A stretch of 64,000 bases of DNA from positions 2,418,001 through 2,482,000 of the forward strand of contig NZ_OZ242344.1 of assembly GCF_965208485.1 (NCBI RefSeq). The letters are read 5' to 3'. The notes below the pieces were generated by a model, which was given only the letters and a program-made list of their open reading frames with translations, had not been told where the DNA came from and made no database searches. Origin of the DNA: Poriferisodalis sp965208485. GTDB lineage: Bacteria > Actinomycetota > Acidimicrobiia > Acidimicrobiales > Poriferisodalaceae. The position numbers and the translations under genes are program-made. This document shows positions 1 to 8,106 of this stretch, in pieces; position 1 is the stretch's first letter, and each line of letters starts with the position of its first letter.

Positions 1-1898
1 CCGGGTTCGACGCCCGGCGGGAGCCGTTGCGGTTCGAAGTAGGCCACGTGGGCTACCTCACCCAGCGTGACACCGACCGCAGGTGCGTCGGCGGTGTGGA
101 CGAACCCGTCGTCGACGGTCAGCCAATCGGGCTCGGCTTCCAGCAAGTGCGCCGCGATCGTGAGCACTTTCGCGCGCACGGCACGGGCTGCCAATGTGGC
201 GGCGCCCGAGCCGATGACTCCTTGGCGGCTGGCGAATGCACCCATCCCGAATGAGATGCGGTCCGTGTCGCCCATCTCCACGCTCACCGATTCGACGCCG
301 ACGCCGAGTTCGGCGGCAACCACTTGGGCCATGGTGGTCTCGAGGCCCTGACCTTGGGAGGTAACGCCCATGGCAACGCTGACCGCACCGGATGGGTCGA
401 TGCGCACCTCGGCCGATTCGTGCCCCGTGCGGAACGGCAGCCTGGGTCCCGCAGAGGCCTTCTGGCCCAACCCGGTCAGCTCGTTGTAACAGGCGAAGCC
501 GATGCCCACCAGACGGCTGTCGCCAGTGCCGCGGGCCGCTTGCTGGGACGAACGGAATCCGTCGTAGTCGGCCAGCTCAGCGGCCTGTTCCAAGCACTCG
601 AGGTAGGTGCGCGAATCGTGCACCAGCCGCGTGGGCGTCGTATAGGGCAAGTCGTCAGGTACGACCAGGTTCCGACGTCGGATATCGACAGGGTCCATCC
701 CGAGTTCGGCTGCGGCATCGTCGAGCAGGCGTTCCATCACGAACACGGTGGCTGGCCGGGCCACTCCCCGGTACGGGCCGGTTGGCGTGGTGTTGGTGGC
801 GACGCCGAGCACCTCGCAGCGGTAGTGGGTGAGCTTGTAGGGACCGGTCAGCAATCCGCCTGCCATGAGCGGCTCGATGCCGGCGGTCCACGGCGGTGAG
901 CTGTACGCGCCGACGTTGGCGTGCAGGACCGCGTCGACGGCAACCAGCGTGCCGTCGGCATCGAAGCCGGCCCGCACCGTGTAGTGATGGTCGCGGGCAT
1001 GCAGCGCCGTCGCCATGTGCTCGGAGCGAGTCTCGACCCAGCCAACGGGACGGCCCAGCCGTCGGGCGAGCTGGCTCACTGCGACGTCTTCGGGATACAG
1101 GGCGCCCTTGATGCCGAAGCCTCCGCCGACGTCGCCGACCACCATGCGCACTGCGCTGTCGGGCACGTCGAGCACCTCGGCTATGCCGCTGCGATGCAGG
1201 TAGGGCACCTGCGAGGTGGCGTGCAATGTGAGCTTGGTGCCGCCGCGCTCCCAGATCGCGACCGCGCCGCGGCCCTCCATCGGCGTGGCCCCGTGCCGGT
1301 TGGTTCGGTAGGTGCGTTCGATGGCCAGGTGCGAGCCCGCAAGCGCCGCATCCACATCCCCCGAATCGAACGTGCGGGTGACGATGAGATTGTCGGGAGC
1401 GATGTCGTGTACCGGTTCGGCGGGATCGGCCGCCGCCGTCACGGCATCGACGTGTACCCCGAGTTCGTCGTAAGTCACCTCCACCAACTCGGCCGCGTCG
1501 ACTGCCGCCGACGGCGTGGCGGCCGCAACGGCGGCCACGGCTTCGCCCTGGTAGCGCACTTTGTCGGCAGCCAGCACCGGTTGGGGGGTGTTCACGTGCG
1601 TGCGAAGCGCGGACTCGGCCACCAGCACCATGTCGCGAAAGTCAGGGTCGGCGCCGGTGGCGACGTCCACTACCCCGGGGGCGGAGCGTGCCGCTGCGAC
1701 ATCGGTCGAAACGATCCGCGCGTGGGCTACGGGACTGCGCACGAACGCCACAGCAAGCTGGCCGTCGTAGCGGATGTTCGCGATGTAGCGGCCGCGGCCA
1801 CGCAGCAGTCGGTTGTCTTCGCGGCGTGGCACTCGCTTGCCGAATGGGCCGCCTGCCGTGGGCACCGTCTCATCCAGCCGGAATGGCTCGTCTGCCAC
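1..1898 (-). CDS. xanthine dehydrogenase/CoxL-type molybdopterin subunit, partial
   Basis: Large, molybdopterin-binding subunit of a molybdenum hydroxylase (xanthine dehydrogenase/aldehyde oxidase/CO dehydrogenase superfamily), which would hydroxylate a small organic substrate together with FAD and 2Fe-2S subunits. About 632 of the usual 750-800 residues are present; the C-terminus runs off the window. The GTG start is chosen because GAGAGG lies 7 nt upstream; it opens MADEPFRLDETVPT. The N-terminal fold signature LLRGRGRYIANIRYDGQ and a cofactor-domain segment TGPYRGVARPATVF are visible. The form I CO dehydrogenase loop AYxCSFR is absent from the part I read, so the substrate is unknown. It lies 62 bp downstream of the SDR gene on the same strand, probably in one operon. 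Confidence 0.9.
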   Translation of the reverse strand, partial: MADEPFRLDETVPTAGGPFGKRVPRREDNRLLRGRGRYIANIRYDGQLAVAFVRSPVAHARIVSTDVAAARSAPGVVDVATGADPDFRDMVLVAESALRTHVNTPQPVLAADKVRYQGEAVAAVAAATPSAAVDAAELVEVTYDELGVHVDAVTAAADPAEPVHDIAPDNLIVTRTFDSGDVDAALAGSHLAIERTYRTNRHGATPMEGRGAVAIWERGGTKLTLHATSQVPYLHRSGIAEVLDVPDSAVRMVVGDVGGGFGIKGALYPEDVAVSQLARRLGRPVGWVETRSEHMATALHARDHHYTVRAGFDADGTLVAVDAVLHANVGAYSSPPWTAGIEPLMAGGLLTGPYKLTHYRCEVLGVATNTTPTGPYRGVARPATVFVMERLLDDAAAELGMDPVDIRRRNLVVPDDLPYTTPTRLVHDSRTYLECLEQAAELADYDGFRSSQQAARGTGDSRLVGIGFACYNELTGLGQKASAGPRLPFRTGHESAEVRIDPSGAVSVAMGVTSQGQGLETTMAQVVAAELGVGVESVSVEMGDTDRISFGMGAFASRQGVIGSGAATLAARAVRAKVLTIAAHLLEAEPDWLTVDDGFVHTADAPAVGVTLGEVAHVAYFEPQRLPPGVEP

Positions 1899-1960
1899 CG
1901 GTCATCCTCTCCCGAGCGGTACCCGAGGCACGGGTCTTGCCAGCAGCCTGTCGCGCCGGC

Positions 1961-2728
1961 CTACACCATCGAGTAGCCGCCGTTGACCGAGATAGTCTGA
2001 CCGGTCGTCCAGCCTGACAGCGGTGAGGCCAGCAGCAGCACCATCGGCGGCACGTCGGAGGGCACACCGACCCGGCGCAGCGGGTACATCTTGGCGATGC
2101 GGGCCAAGCGCTCCTCGTCGGCGTTGCCCGTGTGGTGGGCGAAGCGCTCCGAGCGCACCAGGCCCAGCGACACGGTGTTGGCCCGGATCCCATTGCGGCC
2201 GAATTCCTTGGCAATGGATTTCATCAGGCCCATCGTGGACGCTCGCGTGGTGGCCACTCCGGCTAGGCGACTCTCGCCCACCCGGCCCGAGTCGCCCATG
2301 AGCGACACGATCGAGCCCTCGATGCCGGCGTCGGTCATGTGGCGCACCACGGCTTGAGTCATCCGCAGCGTGCCCATCACGGTCACGTCCACCATCCGTG
2401 CCAAATCGTCAGGATTGGCGTCGGTGAACGGCCCGGTGTCGGTGTAGGCGGCGTTGTTGACGAGCACATCGATGCTGCCGAACTCGCTGACGACCTCGCT
2501 GACCGTGCGATCCACGTCGTCTTGGCTGGTGACATCGCAGCGAAGGGCGAACGATGTGCGACCCGCTTCCTGCGCTGCGGCTGCGCCCTTCTCGGCACCC
2601 TCGCTCGAGGAGTTGTAGGCAAACGCCACATTTGCGCCTTCATCGGCGAAGGCTTCGGCGATCGCCAGACCCAGCCCTTGGCCGGCACCGGTCACCAAGA
2701 CGTTCTTTCCTGCCAGCTGCAGATCCAT
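1961..2728 (-). CDS. SDR-family protein with non-canonical active site
   Basis: Short-chain dehydrogenase/reductase-fold protein of about 255 residues, the normal length. The NAD(P) motif TGAGQGLG (residues 14-21, counted from the GTG) and NNAA (92-95) are intact. The helix that normally carries Tyr-x-x-x-Lys reads VATTR, so Tyr is Val159 and Lys is Arg163, and the catalytic Ser position is also unclear. It may bind cofactor without classical oxidoreductase activity or use another mechanism. ATG at 2728 is preferred (GGAG 6-7 nt upstream); a GTG at 2731 is in frame. It appears to be the first gene of an operon with the molybdenum hydroxylase large subunit. Confidence 0.88.
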   Translation of the reverse strand: MDLQLAGKNVLVTGAGQGLGLAIAEAFADEGANVAFAYNSSSEGAEKGAAAAQEAGRTSFALRCDVTSQDDVDRTVSEVVSEFGSIDVLVNNAAYTDTGPFTDANPDDLARMVDVTVMGTLRMTQAVVRHMTDAGIEGSIVSLMGDSGRVGESRLAGVATTRASTMGLMKSIAKEFGRNGIRANTVSLGLVRSERFAHHTGNADEERLARIAKMYPLRRVGVPSDVPPMVLLLASPLSGWTTGQTISVNGGYSMV

Positions 2729-2901
2729 CACACGCTCCGATCGCGCACCCGACTCCCTCGACGAGCAGGGTCAGTCTGCCCTCACGGGAGCGTGAGCGCC
2801 CACGCAACGTGCCGCAATGCCCCTGCGTCACCAGCCGAGACTGACCGCGCCGGAACGCGGGCGCTCGCAAACCCGGTGCAGCGGGTCCACGGCCTAGGGG
2901 T

Positions 2902-3591
2902 ATGGTGACGGCTATGGGCTACGAGCCGACGGAGCACCACCCCGCTTTTGAGGAGTACTCCGAGACGGTGTACGAGTTGGCAGAGGACGGCGTCACGGTC
3001 ATCCAGGCGCGCATCGCTGAACGGCTGGATGTCTCGCGCCCGGCGGTGTCGGAGATGATCCGCCGGATGCAACGCGAGGGCCTCGTCGAAGTCGACGACC
3101 ACGCCCACATCAGCCTCACCGACGCAGGCGAGCAGATCGCCACGACGGTGGTGCGGCGGCACCGGCTGGCTGAGCGGTTCCTGACCGACATCCTGAAGCT
3201 CAACTGGGCCGATGCACACCATGAGGCCGGCCGCTGGGAACACGTCATCTCACCTGTCGTCGAGCGGGCGATGATGGAAGTGCTCGACGATCCGAACACG
3301 TGCCCGCACGGCAACCCGATTCCTGGCACCGACTACGTCGCACCTGCCGATGCCAAGCCGCTCGCGGAGGTCGGCACTCGGGGCGCCTTCACCGTGCAGC
3401 GCATTCCCGAGGAACTCGAGTTTGAGCCCGGGCAGCTCGAGTTCCTGGAACAGTCGGGGCTGATGCCGGGTCGGGCGGGCGAGGTCATGTCGGTAGCCCC
3501 CGACGGCACCGCCACCGTGCGGATGCCCGAGGGCACCGTCGGTGTGAGCGCCTACACCGCCGAGCGGATCCTCGTCACCGCTGGCAGCTGA
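2902..3591 (+). CDS. DtxR/MntR-family metal-dependent transcriptional regulator
   Basis: 229-residue DtxR/IdeR-type repressor: N-terminal winged helix (about 20-80), dimerisation/metal domain (about 85-150, ending CPHGNPIPG) and a C-terminal SH3/FeoA-like domain (about 150-229). Ancillary-site ligands are conserved (His87, Glu91, His106), as are Glu113 and His114 of the primary site. The positions of DtxR Met10 and Cys102 are Glu18 and Gly110, so metal choice may differ from classical DtxR. The ATG at 2914 is an alternative start. It points towards bfd and bfr, from which it is now separated by the 17-kb mobile island, suggesting an original iron or manganese locus. Confidence 0.93.
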   Translation: MVTAMGYEPTEHHPAFEEYSETVYELAEDGVTVIQARIAERLDVSRPAVSEMIRRMQREGLVEVDDHAHISLTDAGEQIATTVVRRHRLAERFLTDILKLNWADAHHEAGRWEHVISPVVERAMMEVLDDPNTCPHGNPIPGTDYVAPADAKPLAEVGTRGAFTVQRIPEELEFEPGQLEFLEQSGLMPGRAGEVMSVAPDGTATVRMPEGTVGVSAYTAERILVTAGS

Positions 3592-3598
3592 GCAACTC

Positions 3599-3644
3599 AG
3601 CGCTTGCACGCTGTCACACTCAGCGCTTGCACGCTGTCACACTC
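3599..3644. repeat. tandem 23-bp repeat at the left edge of the mobile island
   Basis: Two perfect 23-bp units (3599-3621 and 3622-3644) containing AGCGCTTGCACGCTGT abut the left end of the first IS1380-like copy, just after the dtxR-like stop codon. The first 17 bases of a third unit (20910-20926) lie immediately beyond the right end of the second IS copy. This suggests that the island sits inside a short tandem array that once ran between dtxR and bfd. Function unknown. Confidence 0.85.
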
Positions 3645-5272
3645 AGCCCAGATTCACCGGTGGGGTTGGTGTGAGGGTGGGTGTGCGTCCGCTGGAAGGG
3701 TCTCTTGAGGTGGCGTTTTGTCTTTGACGGTTGTTCGGCGTGATGCCGTGTCGGGAGGCGCTTTCTGTGAGCAGCGTATCTGGGGGTCTGGACCGGATCG
3801 AGGCGGTGTTCGACGAGGGCATTTTGGTGGCTGACGCGGGCCTGCTGCTGGTGGGTTCTTTGGTGGGTCGGCTGGGTCTGGGGGGCTTGATCGATGACAC
3901 GGTGGTCCCGCGCCAGGCGGGCCGCGGGTCGGGCGCGAAGGTGCTCACGGCGGTGTTCTCGATGCTGGTTGGCGGGTCGTTCATCTCGGACGCGGACCGG
4001 CTGCGGACCGCTTCGACGGGTTCGGTGCTTGGGTTCGCGGTGGCGGCGCCGTCCGCTTTGGGGACGTTCTTGCGGTCCTTCGCATGGGGTCATGTTCGCC
4101 GGTTGGGCCGCGCCCGGGAACCGGCGCTGGGCCGAGCGCGGGAAGCTGGGGCTGCGCCTGGGGCGGATCGGATCACGGTCGGCGTCGGCTCCACGATGGC
4201 TGAGGTTCACAGCGGCGCCAAGGGCGGCGCTGCGTATGGGCACAGCGGGCGGCTGGGCTGTCACCCTTTGGTCGCGTCCCGTGACGACACCGGCGAGATC
4301 GTGCATGCCCGGATGCGCAGGGGCTCCTCCCAGCGGGGCCACGTCCGCTTTGTCGCCGAGACCGTGAACCGGGCGCGCCGCCTCGCTCCCGGCGCCGGTC
4401 TCGCGCTGCGCGCGGATGCGGGTTTCTTCAGCTGGGACCTGATCGACAAGCTCAAAGCACACGACACCAGGTTCCTGATCGCTGTCGCCTCCAACCCCAA
4501 GATCGACCGGGTCATCGCCGCAATCGACGACCGGGACTGGACCCCGACCGGCTACACCGACGACGGCGAGGCCCAAGTCGCAGAGACCGAGCTGACCAGC
4601 GCGCGCCGCCCCAAAGACAAGCCGGCCCACACGGCGCGGCTCGTGGTGCGCCGCACCCGCCTGGTCGGCCCCCAAGCCGACCTGTTCCCCCACTGGCGCC
4701 ACCACACGTCCGACACCGACGCCGAGACGCTCGACACCAAAGCCGCCGACGCCGCCTACCGATCCCACGCACGCGTCGAGCTCGCCGCCGGGGACCTCAA
4801 AGCCGGCGGCCTCGCCCACAGCCCCTCAGCCAGCTTCACCGCCAACGCCGCCTGGCTCGCCTGCGCCGCTCTGGCCCACAACATCGCACGCTGGACAGCA
4901 CGCATCGGCCAAGTTCACGACCCCCGAAAGCTCACCGTCGCAGCCACCACCGCACGCCGCCTGCTCACCGTGCCCGGCCGGCTCGTCAACCGCAGCAGCC
5001 GACCCACCCTGCGGCTCCCCGCACAATGGCCCCGGGCCGACACGTTCACCACAGCACTGCAACACACCCGCAACCTGCCCCAGCGCTGCTGAGCAAACCC
5101 CAGCATCACGCAGCGCCGCGCACCACCCCACCAAGACGCCGCACACAACACCCCCCCCAGCCGCCGCCGACCACCCACGCATCCGATCCCACGAACCCGC
5201 CACACCAACAGACCGCCCCACCGACAACCCGCCCAACCCGACATCACCCAACCCCACCGGTGAATCCGGGCT
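3645..5272 (+). mobile_element. IS1380-family-like insertion sequence, copy 1
   Basis: 1628-bp element with terminal inverted repeats AGCCC(A/G)GATTCACCGG plus about ten further bases, encoding one transposase. Its sequence appears identical to the copy at 19281-20908 in the same orientation (constant offset 15636). The two copies bracket the island and could act as a composite transposon. No convincing target duplication is visible at either copy. Confidence 0.92.
3743..5092 (+). CDS. IS1380-family transposase (copy 1)
   Basis: 449-residue DDE-type transposase (ATG start; an in-frame TTG lies 12 nt upstream). Family segments are clear: VLTAVFSMLVGGSFISDADR, APSALGTFLRSFAWGH, AEVHSG, HPLVASRDDTGEIVHAR, LRADAGFF and AAGDLKAGGLAHSPS. 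The usual DxDST motif that supplies the first catalytic aspartate reads GVGST, so the first acid appears to be lost; the Asp of RADAGF and the later Glu are kept. As a second identical copy exists in the window, the element moved or was duplicated recently despite this change. Confidence 0.9.
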   Translation: MPCREALSVSSVSGGLDRIEAVFDEGILVADAGLLLVGSLVGRLGLGGLIDDTVVPRQAGRGSGAKVLTAVFSMLVGGSFISDADRLRTASTGSVLGFAVAAPSALGTFLRSFAWGHVRRLGRAREPALGRAREAGAAPGADRITVGVGSTMAEVHSGAKGGAAYGHSGRLGCHPLVASRDDTGEIVHARMRRGSSQRGHVRFVAETVNRARRLAPGAGLALRADAGFFSWDLIDKLKAHDTRFLIAVASNPKIDRVIAAIDDRDWTPTGYTDDGEAQVAETELTSARRPKDKPAHTARLVVRRTRLVGPQADLFPHWRHHTSDTDAETLDTKAADAAYRSHARVELAAGDLKAGGLAHSPSASFTANAAWLACAALAHNIARWTARIGQVHDPRKLTVAATTARRLLTVPGRLVNRSSRPTLRLPAQWPRADTFTTALQHTRNLPQRC

Positions 5273-5554
5273 AAACAAGACCGCGACACACCGCTAGCTA
5301 ATGCCCACAGAGGTTGTCGACGCGACTGGCGGGTGTGCCTGCGATGGCGGTGTGGGGTGGCTGGGCCGGCGCGGTGCGGTCGGAGCGGTTGGGGTGCGTG
5401 CGGGGGTGCCTGGCGGGGCGGGTGTGTCTGTGGGGGCGTGCGGGGGCTGGCCCGCCCGGGGGCGGCTGGTCCTGGGCTCGGGGTGCGGGGGGCCGTGTCA
5501 GCGGGGGTGTGCGGCGGCGAGCAGGGCTTTGGCGCCTGGGTGCCGGCGGAAGTT
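5093..5554. other. C/A-rich IS tail, MITE remnant and reversed IS1380 3' end
   Basis: No full gene. 5093-5272 is the 3' tail of the IS1380-like element, almost free of G on the plus strand. 5276-5294 (ACCGCGACACACCGCTAG within it) matches the right end of the small element at 16044-16137. From about 5300 to 5500 the plus strand becomes G/T-rich, i.e. a similar G-poor tail on the minus strand, belonging to the minus-strand IS1380 relic that ends at 5498. Confidence 0.6.
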
Positions 5555-5566
5555 CTCGCTTTCGAA
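5498..5566 (-). pseudogene. IS1380-like transposase C-terminal remnant
   Basis: The minus strand encodes FESENFRRHPGAKALLAAAHPR then stop, matching the C-terminal end of the IS1380-type transposase relic at 16.9-17.9 kb (SLFASENFRCWGF and HPGAKALLAIAHPH), with the sequence between those two blocks deleted. Its N-terminal side continues beyond the nested IS3-like insertion, at 8122-8430. Inactive. Confidence 0.6.
5555..5566. repeat. 12-bp direct repeat CTCGCTTTCGAA, left target duplication
   Basis: The same 12 bases occur at 8122-8133. They flank the outer IS3-like element (5567-8121) and fall within the same site of the interrupted IS1380 relic, so they look like its target-site duplication. 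Twelve bases is longer than the 3-5 bp usual for the IS3 family. Confidence 0.65.
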
Positions 5567-5723
5567 TGAGGTGTGTCTGAGTCTTCCGCGGAGTTCGGCT
5601 CGGTAATGAACCAAGTCATGTTGTCTCCTCGGGTTTGTTGGTGTTGAGGTGTTTCTGACTTTTCGCGACAGATTGCCGGGTTTTTCAAGCAGCGTCGGCG
5701 TGCTGGCGGTGGTGTTGGGTTGG

Positions 5724-6782
5724 TCATGGCAGTGGTCGGTTTCGGCGGGCGTGGCGGCGTTGGGCGTCGGCTTGTCGGAGGCCGTCTCGGCGGGCTCGGC
5801 GGATCTGTTCTCCTCGGCCTTGGTGCTCGTCTTGGGGGGTGACGTGTCCGATGCCTTCGTGCAGCCGGTTCTCGTTGTAGTGGGTCCGGACGCGTTCGGG
5901 CTCCCGGGCGAGATCGGCGGGACGGTCCAGCGTGTCGAGGTAGGGGTGCTCGTCTTTGAGGCGCCCGAAGAGTGACTCGATCCAGGCTTGGTCGGTGGGC
6001 GTGGATGGGCGGCCGAAGTGCTGGACGATCGAGCAGGCGGCCATGAAGCGGGCGGTGTCGCCGGCGCGCATCTCGGGGCCGTTGTCCGACAGCGCCAGCA
6101 GCAGCGGGATGTCGTCGTGCTGAGGCGGCTCGGCGTCGGGATCGGCCAAGCGGGCCGCGATCTCGTCGGTGAGCAGCCCCTCGGCTTGGAGCGCTTCGGC
6201 GGACAGCACTCGAGCGGCGACCGAGTCCGGGGTGCCGGTGAGGTGGGCGGCGATCCACTTGCGGGACACGACATCAACGATCGCGTAGGCGTGCTTGGCG
6301 GGCCGGCATCGGGGGAACTGGGTGCCGTCCCAGCACCACAGCTGGTTGGGGCGCCACTCGCACCAGCCGGGCCACGGCGAGCGAGCCGTCCGCTTGGGGC
6401 GCGGCACGCCTGCCAGGGCGAGGCCGTGGCCTGCGAGAACGCGGTCCACGCTGGACGGCGACACCCACACCCGGCCCAGACAGGAGCCCCGGTGGGCGAG
6501 CTTGCGATGGGACCGGTCGACGTCGCCCCATTCGTCGAACAGCTTCACGATCTCGTCGCGTTCCCACCCCAGCAGCCCATGGACCGCACGGCCCCCGGGG
6601 CGGGCGTCATCGAGCTGCCCCGCGTCGCGGCGCCGGGACCAGCGCCACGCCCGGCGCCGATCGATGCCCAGCACCGCGCACACCCGGCCGTGGGTCCATC
6701 CCGCTGCGGTGGCGTCGTCGATCAGCCCCAGCAAGCACTCCTTGGCGGCCCCATCGACGCGGGCGGGAACAGGGCCGCTCAT
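5724..6782 (-). CDS. IS3-family-like transposase OrfB (element A)
   Basis: 352-residue integrase-core (rve-type) transposase. An N-terminal helix-turn-helix region (GWTHGRVCAVLGIDRRRAWR) precedes the DDE core: WDGTQF (first Asp), LSDNGPEM (second Asp) and DQAWIESLFGRLKDE (Glu). The ATG overlaps the orfA stop codon (ATGA). The frame also continues upstream through a GGGAAAA heptamer, so an OrfAB fusion by -1 frameshifting is likely the active transposase. Confidence 0.88.
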   Translation of the reverse strand: MSGPVPARVDGAAKECLLGLIDDATAAGWTHGRVCAVLGIDRRRAWRWSRRRDAGQLDDARPGGRAVHGLLGWERDEIVKLFDEWGDVDRSHRKLAHRGSCLGRVWVSPSSVDRVLAGHGLALAGVPRPKRTARSPWPGWCEWRPNQLWCWDGTQFPRCRPAKHAYAIVDVVSRKWIAAHLTGTPDSVAARVLSAEALQAEGLLTDEIAARLADPDAEPPQHDDIPLLLALSDNGPEMRAGDTARFMAACSIVQHFGRPSTPTDQAWIESLFGRLKDEHPYLDTLDRPADLAREPERVRTHYNENRLHEGIGHVTPQDEHQGRGEQIRRARRDGLRQADAQRRHARRNRPLP

Positions 6783-7111
6783 CCCCAGCCCGTTTTTCCC
6801 CGCAGCACCGCCAGCTCCACGGCCTGCTCCACAACAGTGCGGCCCAGCCGCTCCACCTCCGCCCGCAACGCCGCCGCCTCGGACGCCTCGGCCCGCGTCC
6901 GGCGTGGCCGCCCAGGCTTCGACGCCCCCAACGCAGCGATCGCCCCGTCGCGTGCCACCGCACGCAAACGAGACACCACCGACCGATCCACGCCGGCCTC
7001 CGCCGCCGCCTCGGCCTGGGTGATCTGCCCAGTCAGCATCCGCACCCACAAGTCGTACTTCTGCTCCGCTGTGAGCATCTTCCTCGGTCTCCGGCCCGGC
7101 GGAGCGGTCAT
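6779..7111 (-). CDS. IS3-like OrfA, helix-turn-helix protein (element A)
   Basis: 110 residues with an HTH segment (MLTGQITQAEAAAEAGVDRS followed by VVSRL) and a leucine-type heptad region (LRAEVERLGRTVVEQAVELA) typical of OrfA dimerisation. Ends GKTGWG, with the stop codon overlapping the orfB ATG. Paralogous to the damaged OrfA of element B. Confidence 0.85.
   Translation of the reverse strand: MTAPPGRRPRKMLTAEQKYDLWVRMLTGQITQAEAAAEAGVDRSVVSRLRAVARDGAIAALGASKPGRPRRTRAEASEAAALRAEVERLGRTVVEQAVELAVLRGKTGWG
6794..6800 (-). promoter_or_regulatory. -1 ribosomal frameshift heptamer G_GGA_AAA (element A)
   Basis: In the orfA frame the codons read CGG GGA AAA ACG, giving the X_XXY_YYZ heptamer GGGAAAA about 13 nt before the orfA stop. 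A -1 slip enters the orfB frame. The same heptamer sits at the equivalent place in element B. Confidence 0.65.
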
Positions 7112-7185
7112 CGGCAGCCTCCTGCGCTGAGACCGCCAACCCTGACCGACGCTGCTCGAAAAAACTCAGAACCCGTCGCGCGAAA

Positions 7186-7677
7186 TCAGACGCAACACAA
7201 GACCATGTCGACGATGGCGAACACGCAGCGCCGGGCGCGCCCGAAGTGGGTGACGTCCCAGATCCAGACCCGGTTCGGCGCCCAGACCAGCCAGTGCGGC
7301 CACGGCGTCTTTGGCTGTTTCGGTACCGGGGGCCGCTGAGCCGGCACAAGGCCGTGAGCAGCCAGAACGCGCCGGAACGTCGAGGGCGCCACCCATACCC
7401 GGCCCTCGTAGGAGCCTCGGTGGGCGAGCTTGCGGTGGGACCGGTCGGTCGGCCCCCATTCCTCGGCGACCGCGAGGATCTCCTCGATCTCCCACCCCAG
7501 CAGCCCATGGACCGCAGCGCCGCCCGGGGCAAGGTCGCTGAGAGTGCCCAGCTCGCGGCGGCGGGCCCGCCAGCGATGCACCCGGTCGTCGGAGACCTGC
7601 CACACCCCAGCAGCCCACCTGTGCGACAAACCGGCGGCGACAGCGTCGTCGACAGTCTTGAGGACCAGTTCTTTCAC
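7186..7677 (-). pseudogene. IS3-like OrfB, 3'-truncated (element B)
   Basis: Encodes the N-terminal half of an OrfB related to that of element A: HTH region, GLLGWEIEEILAVAEEW, DRSHRKLAHRGSYEGRVWV, then the start of the DDE core WIWDVTHF...FAIVDMV. It breaks off there and reads into the terminal repeat of element A (VLCCV, stop). The second Asp and the Glu are missing. The frame extends upstream of the listed start to the heptamer at 7725-7731. Confidence 0.75.
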
Positions 7678-7709
7678 CTCGGCGGGGACTCTCGCCGGGA
7701 CCGGCCCGC

Positions 7710-8032
7710 TCAGTCCCAGCCGGATTTTCCCCGCACGATCGCCAACTCGATCGCTTGGGCCTTGACCGCCTCGGTGAGCCGGCCGATCTCCGCCTGGGCC
7801 TCTTCGAGCTCCCAGTACCGCTCCCCCCAGGCCGCCCCGGCTTGCGGGACAACGCAGCCAAAGCAGCGTCTTTGACCGTGCGCCGGATCGTGATCACCGT
7901 CGACACGTCCACCCCCCACTTGCGGGCGGCATCGGCCTGAGTGATCGCCCCGCTCGTGACCTGCAGATAAATCTCCCACTTCGTCTCCGCGGACAGCTTC
8001 TTGGGCCGTCGCCGACCCTCGCTGATCGTCAT
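7710..8032 (-). pseudogene. IS3-like OrfA with frameshift (element B)
   Basis: The ATG at 8032 opens MTISEGRRRPKKLSAETKWE, with an HTH (GAITQADAARKWGVDVSTV). The reading continues in another frame from ERYWELEEAQAEIGRLTEAV to GKSGWD and stop. The break lies in a run of six G (minus strand, about 7826-7831); one more G would restore the frame. A GGGAAAA slippery heptamer is at 7725-7731. Confidence 0.7.
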
Positions 8033-8106
8033 CTGATGCTCCTTCGCTCCTCAGCGAGAACACAACCAGACTTGGACCATTTCCCGCCCCACACTCCGCG
8101 GCGAAG

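Larger units (their letters stand above)
5642..7199 (-). mobile_element. IS3-like element A, apparently complete
   Basis: About 1.56 kb on the minus strand with orfA and orfB. The long imperfect inverted repeats share TCTGA(C/T)TT...CGCGAC and TTTTTC(A/G)AGCAGCGTCGG. It lies inside element B; its exact outer ends and target duplication are not certain. Confidence 0.7.

Noticed and set aside
921..1976. Long plus-strand frame opposite the molybdenum hydroxylase large subunit
   Set aside because: The minus strand encodes a recognisable enzyme over this stretch. The plus frame is a high-GC codon-bias shadow with no family signature.
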